64,000 bases of DNA from Hyphomicrobium sp. (GTDB lineage: Bacteria; Pseudomonadota; Alphaproteobacteria; Rhizobiales; Hyphomicrobiaceae), in the NCBI RefSeq assembly GCF_003987855.1, contig NZ_RXIZ01000015.1, positions 318,778-382,777 of the forward strand, in the 5' to 3' direction. A program made the translations under genes and the position numbers. Within the stretch, counting starts at the first letter, position 1. Every line of letters starts with the position of its first letter. Of this stretch, positions 60,962 to 64,000 are shown in pieces. The notes beneath the pieces were generated by a model. It saw only the letters and a program-made list of their open reading frames with translations, was not told the DNA's origin and did no database searches.

Positions 60962-61744
60962 TCAAGCCGCTAGCTTGATCCAGACGGGCACATGATCGGA
61001 GGGCTTTTCTTGCGCTCGCGTGTCCCGATCGATGCCCGAGGACCGTAGTAGATCGGTCGCCTGGCTCGACAGCAGGAGATGATCTATTCGGATGCCGTCA
61101 TCCTTTTGGAACGCACCCGCCTGATAATCCCAGAACGTGTAGACGCCTGGCCCCGGATGGCACGCGCGCGTCGCATCGGTAAAACCGAGATTGACGAGAG
61201 CGCGCCACGCCGCGCGGCTTTCCGGCTGATACAGCGCGTCATTCACCCAAGCCTGAGGCCGCTTCGCATCTTCCGGATCGGGAATGACGTTGAAATCTCC
61301 CGCGAGAACGAGGGGCATTTCGTTTGCGAGCAGGGATTTCGCGCGCATCTGCATGCGAGCCATCCACGCGAGCTTGTAAGTGAATTTTTCGGTTCCGATC
61401 GGGTTGCCGTTCGGTAGATACAGTGAGACGACGCGGATCATATTCGATCCGAGCGCGACCGACGCTTCGATCCATCGGGCGTGCTGGTCGGCGTCATCGC
61501 CTGGCAGACCACGGCTCACGTCTTCCAGCGGCGTCTTCGAAAGAATTGCGACGCCGTTGAACCCCTTTTGCCCGTTGGTGACGACGTTATAGCCGATGTC
61601 TTGGAACGCCTGCGTCGGGAACCCATCGTCCACCGACTTGATCTCCTGCAAGCAGACGACGTCCGGCGCGCGGTTGCGCAGATACGTCAGGGCAGCTTCA
61701 AGCCGCGCTTTGACGCCATTGATGTTCCAGGTGGCGATGATCAT
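60962..61744 (-). CDS. xth: Exodeoxyribonuclease III
   Basis: This 260-aa AP endonuclease/exonuclease III starts at ATG 61744 (MIIATWNINGVKARL); the track's start adds seven unsupported residues. Catalytic motifs are CLQEIKSVDDGFP (metal Glu), YLPNGNPIGTEKF, LAGDFNVIPDPEDAKRP, and the C-terminal DGIRIDHLLLS and KPSDHVPVWIKL (Asp-His). Length is normal. It serves base-excision repair. It is 52 bases downstream of an A-type Fe-S carrier gene on the same strand, but no functional link is expected. Confidence 0.95.
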   Translation of the reverse strand: MIIATWNINGVKARLEAALTYLRNRAPDVVCLQEIKSVDDGFPTQAFQDIGYNVVTNGQKGFNGVAILSKTPLEDVSRGLPGDDADQHARWIEASVALGSNMIRVVSLYLPNGNPIGTEKFTYKLAWMARMQMRAKSLLANEMPLVLAGDFNVIPDPEDAKRPQAWVNDALYQPESRAAWRALVNLGFTDATRACHPGPGVYTFWDYQAGAFQKDDGIRIDHLLLSSQATDLLRSSGIDRDTRAQEKPSDHVPVWIKLAA

Positions 61745-61796
61745 GGCACAACCCTGTGCCACCACTTCCCGCGCAAATCAAATCCGGAAAGCGAGA

Positions 61797-62120
61797 TCAG
61801 ATGGAGAAGCTGGTTCCGCACCCGCAAGACGCTGTGGCGACGGGATTATTGATCTTGAATGTGGCTCCGATCAGGTCGTCGACAAAATCGATCTCGGCGC
61901 CTTCCATGTACTGTTGGGAAACGGGATCAATCACGACCGTGGCCCCATTGCGCGTGATCACCAAATCGTCGGCCGCCTGCGCTCCAACCAGATCGAACTT
62001 ATACTGAAAGCCGGAGCACCCGCCGCCCTCGACCGACACGCGAAGTACGGGCGCATTCGCCTCCTCGGCGGTGATCTCCGCGATGCGCGTCGCGGCGCGT
62101 TCGGTGACGGTGATGGTCAT
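61797..62120 (-). CDS. erpA: A-type iron-sulfur carrier protein (ErpA/IscA-like)
   Basis: This 107-aa HesB-like protein starts at ATG 62120 (MTITVTERAATRIAEI). The three conserved cysteines are in EGGGCSGFQYKF and the C-terminal ATASCGCGTSF. It carries or assembles [Fe-S] clusters for delivery to apoproteins. Its neighbour xth and the divergent dgt are not Fe-S genes, and no isc or suf operon is near, which favours the free-standing ErpA type. The symbol is therefore inferred. Confidence 0.88.
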   Translation of the reverse strand: MTITVTERAATRIAEITAEEANAPVLRVSVEGGGCSGFQYKFDLVGAQAADDLVITRNGATVVIDPVSQQYMEGAEIDFVDDLIGATFKINNPVATASCGCGTSFSI

Positions 62121-62235
62121 TGGGGTGCTATGTTTCAACGGTTGAAAGCACGACATTATCCAAGAAAGCTGGCATCTGCCGCAACCAAAAGATAGGAAAG
62201 CGGCACACGAAGTCAAATGCTTAAGATCGCGGCGG

Positions 62236-63465
62236 ATGGCGGTTGAGGTGAAAACGGCTCCCGAGCCCTTGAACTATGGGCAGTCCCTGCAACCGGGAGA
62301 GCGTGCGCCAGCTTGCTATGCCGCCAGCGCCATTGCATCCCGAGGACGGTTTTTTCGCGAATCGGAGTGCCCGACCCGCAGTCCCTTTCAGCGCGATCGA
62401 GATCGTATCCTGCATGCGTCGGCTTTCAGACGGCTGACGTACAAAACCCAGGTTTTTCTCCCGCATGAAGGCGATCACTTTCGGACGCGTCTGACGCATT
62501 CGCTCGAGGTCGCACAGATTGCGCGCACGGTGGCCCGACAACTCCGACTGGATGAAGACCTTGGCGAGACGATCGCCTTGGCACACGACCTTGGTCACTC
62601 TCCGTTCGGTCACGCCGGAGAGCGGGCGCTCGATGAGGCGATGAAAGCTTTCGGCGGCTTCGACCACAACGCCCAATCGATCCGCGTGGTCACCAGGCTT
62701 GAGCGCAAATACCTAGCCTTCGATGGCTTGAATCTCACGTGGGAGACCCTCGAAGGTTTGGCAAAGCACAATGGGCCGGTGCTGAACAAGAATAGTGCTG
62801 TCGCCAAAGTTTTACGTCATATCGAGGCCTGGTCAGCTCTGGACCTGTCCCAGTGGCCGTCGGCCGAAGCGCAGGTGGCGAGCTTGGCCGATGACGTCGC
62901 CTATCTCTCTCACGACGTCGATGATGGTTTGAGGGCCGGCTTGATCTCATTCGACATGTTGTTCGACGTGCCGCTTGCCGGTCCAATTGCCAAAGAGGTA
63001 TCGGCCATTGCGAGTGGAGCCGAACCAGGCCGCGCGATTTACGAAGTCACTCGTCGAATGATCACGGCAATGGTCAGCGACATCGTCCAGGAAAGCCGCC
63101 GCCGACTATCGGCCCTCGCACCTAGCGACGCGGACGATATCCGCCATGCCGGCCGCGCCACGGTTTCGTTTTCCGATGGATTGTCCGCCGACCTGCTGCA
63201 GTTGAAGCGGTTCCTCTTCAAGGCCGTTTACCACAACCGCCGCGTTCTCGACGTCATGGAAAAGGCAGAACAGGTGGTTCGCGACCTGTTCGCGAAATAT
63301 CAGGCGGATCCCGCCACGCTCCCGGCTGGCTGGCGCGATGCGCTTCAGGGTCTGGACGAACGACACCGGGCGCGGCTCGCCTGCGATTTTCTTGCCGGTC
63401 AAACGGACCGCTATGCGCTCTCGGAGCACCGACGCCTGTTTGACGTAACGCCGGAACTGGGCTAG
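62236..63465 (+). CDS. dgt: Deoxyguanosinetriphosphate triphosphohydrolase-like protein
   Basis: This 409-aa HD-domain protein has the N-terminal SPFQRDRDRILHASAFRRLTYKTQVF, the metal motif RTRLTHSLEVAQIARTVA, ALAHDLGHSPFGHAGERALDE, and LADDVAYLSHDVDDGLRAGL. These match the dGTPase-like family (type 2). Members hydrolyse dNTPs to deoxynucleosides and triphosphate, which trims dNTP pools. The start at 62236 is the first in-frame ATG; its Shine-Dalgarno is weak. It lies 116 bases before argS. Confidence 0.92.
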   Translation: MAVEVKTAPEPLNYGQSLQPGERAPACYAASAIASRGRFFRESECPTRSPFQRDRDRILHASAFRRLTYKTQVFLPHEGDHFRTRLTHSLEVAQIARTVARQLRLDEDLGETIALAHDLGHSPFGHAGERALDEAMKAFGGFDHNAQSIRVVTRLERKYLAFDGLNLTWETLEGLAKHNGPVLNKNSAVAKVLRHIEAWSALDLSQWPSAEAQVASLADDVAYLSHDVDDGLRAGLISFDMLFDVPLAGPIAKEVSAIASGAEPGRAIYEVTRRMITAMVSDIVQESRRRLSALAPSDADDIRHAGRATVSFSDGLSADLLQLKRFLFKAVYHNRRVLDVMEKAEQVVRDLFAKYQADPATLPAGWRDALQGLDERHRARLACDFLAGQTDRYALSEHRRLFDVTPELG

Positions 63466-63581
63466 CGCGAAGCCCCGTTTCCGCCCTAGTGGCTCCCGGA
63501 GCATGGTCAGGCGCGAATGCTATCTCTGGGTCGCAACCTGTTCACCTGCGTAAGTCGCCAGCGCAAATCCTAAGGACGTCC

Positions 63582-64000
63582 ATGAATCTCTTTGCCGAAG
63601 TTGCAGCTCGCGTTACGGCCGCGCTCGAAGCTCTGAAGACCGAAGGCCGCTTGCCTGCCGATCTGGTCCTACCGTCTTTCGACGCCGAGCCGCCGCGAGA
63701 TGTCGGTCATGGCGACGTTGCGATCAATGCTGCATTGGTGCTTGCGAAACCCGCGAAGATGAAGCCGCGCGACATCGCCGAGGCGCTGAAAGCGAAGCTC
63801 GAAACGGCGGCTGACGTCGAACGAGTCGACGTGGCCGGTCCAGGCTTCCTCAACATCACGTTCAAGCCGCAAGTCTGGCAAACGCTCGTCCGGACGATTC
63901 TGCAGGAGGGGCCGCGATTTGGCGCGGGTTCGATTGGCAAAGGCGAGAAGCTGAACGTCGAATACGTGTCGGCTAATCCGACCGGCCCGATGCATGTGGG
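63582..64000 (+). CDS. argS: Arginyl-tRNA synthetase, 5' part
   Basis: The gene runs out of the window after 139 codons. The start MNLFAEVAARVTAALEALK follows aaggacgtcc. The Arg-tRNA N-terminal domain with PRDVGHGDVAINAALVLAK and VDVAGPGFLNI is followed by the active-site approach NVEYVSANPTGPMHVG, where the HIGH-type motif begins. It charges tRNA-Arg. The context dgt-argS is common in Alphaproteobacteria. Confidence 0.95.
   Translation, partial: MNLFAEVAARVTAALEALKTEGRLPADLVLPSFDAEPPRDVGHGDVAINAALVLAKPAKMKPRDIAEALKAKLETAADVERVDVAGPGFLNITFKPQVWQTLVRTILQEGPRFGAGSIGKGEKLNVEYVSANPTGPMHV

Overview
The window looks like the chromosome of a methylotrophic alphaproteobacterium of the order Hyphomicrobiales, most likely Hyphomicrobium or a close relative. 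This rests on a ribH-nusB-thiL cluster, two PopZ-type (DUF2497) polar proteins, a BA14K-type secreted protein, a FecR protein beside a CHASE2 adenylate cyclase, and above all a complete oxidative trimethylamine pathway. The genus is an inference from gene content. No phage, integrase, transposase, rRNA or CRISPR array was seen.

Layout. 1-6.0 kb: ribH (partial), nusB and thiL, an L,D-transpeptidase, a divergent Lrp-type regulator/alanine dehydrogenase pair, and a BA14K-like protein. 6.1-16.9 kb: a minus-strand amine operon, read in the order aminotransferase, puuD, puuA, puuC, gabD, gabT, omega-aminotransferase, mmsA. It would convert putrescine to GABA to succinate and beta-alanine to acetyl-CoA. 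17.2-20.2 kb: a TetR regulator and ethanolamine ammonia-lyase (eutBC) on the plus strand. 20.3-27.8 kb: an SDR, a PQQ-type sugar dehydrogenase, a CHASE2 adenylate cyclase convergent with a FecR protein, csaA, a tautomerase and an AcuI-like reductase.

27.9-40.9 kb is the standout region. Seven minus-strand genes, in transcription order, are a large APC permease, dmmA, dmmB, dmmC, dmmD, tmm and tdm. Together they would import a methylated amine and oxidise TMA to TMAO, DMA and then monomethylamine, passing one-carbon units to tetrahydrofolate through two GcvT modules. Divergent from them are an uncharacterised helical protein overlapping a FadR-type regulator, and then a binding-protein-like gene that has neither a signal peptide nor ABC partners. 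The divergent promoter region holds 10-bp-phased repeats that could be operators.

41-64 kb is mostly housekeeping and envelope genes: a secreted hydrolase, a Trp/Arg/His/Tyr repeat protein, a ClC channel with CBS domains, a GGDEF-EAL protein, tRNA-Asn and tRNA-Cys, a degenerate Pcm-like protein, TolC, two tandem PopZ paralogues, valS, a DUF2939 protein, an M48 protease, ilvD, a Sel1-like protein, xth, an A-type Fe-S carrier, a dGTPase-like protein and the start of argS.

Taken together, about 34 kb (6-40 kb) is dominated by catabolism of amines (polyamines, GABA, beta-alanine, ethanolamine, methylamines) and by matching regulators. Several operon junctions carry strong hairpins without U-tracts, which may tune expression within operons.
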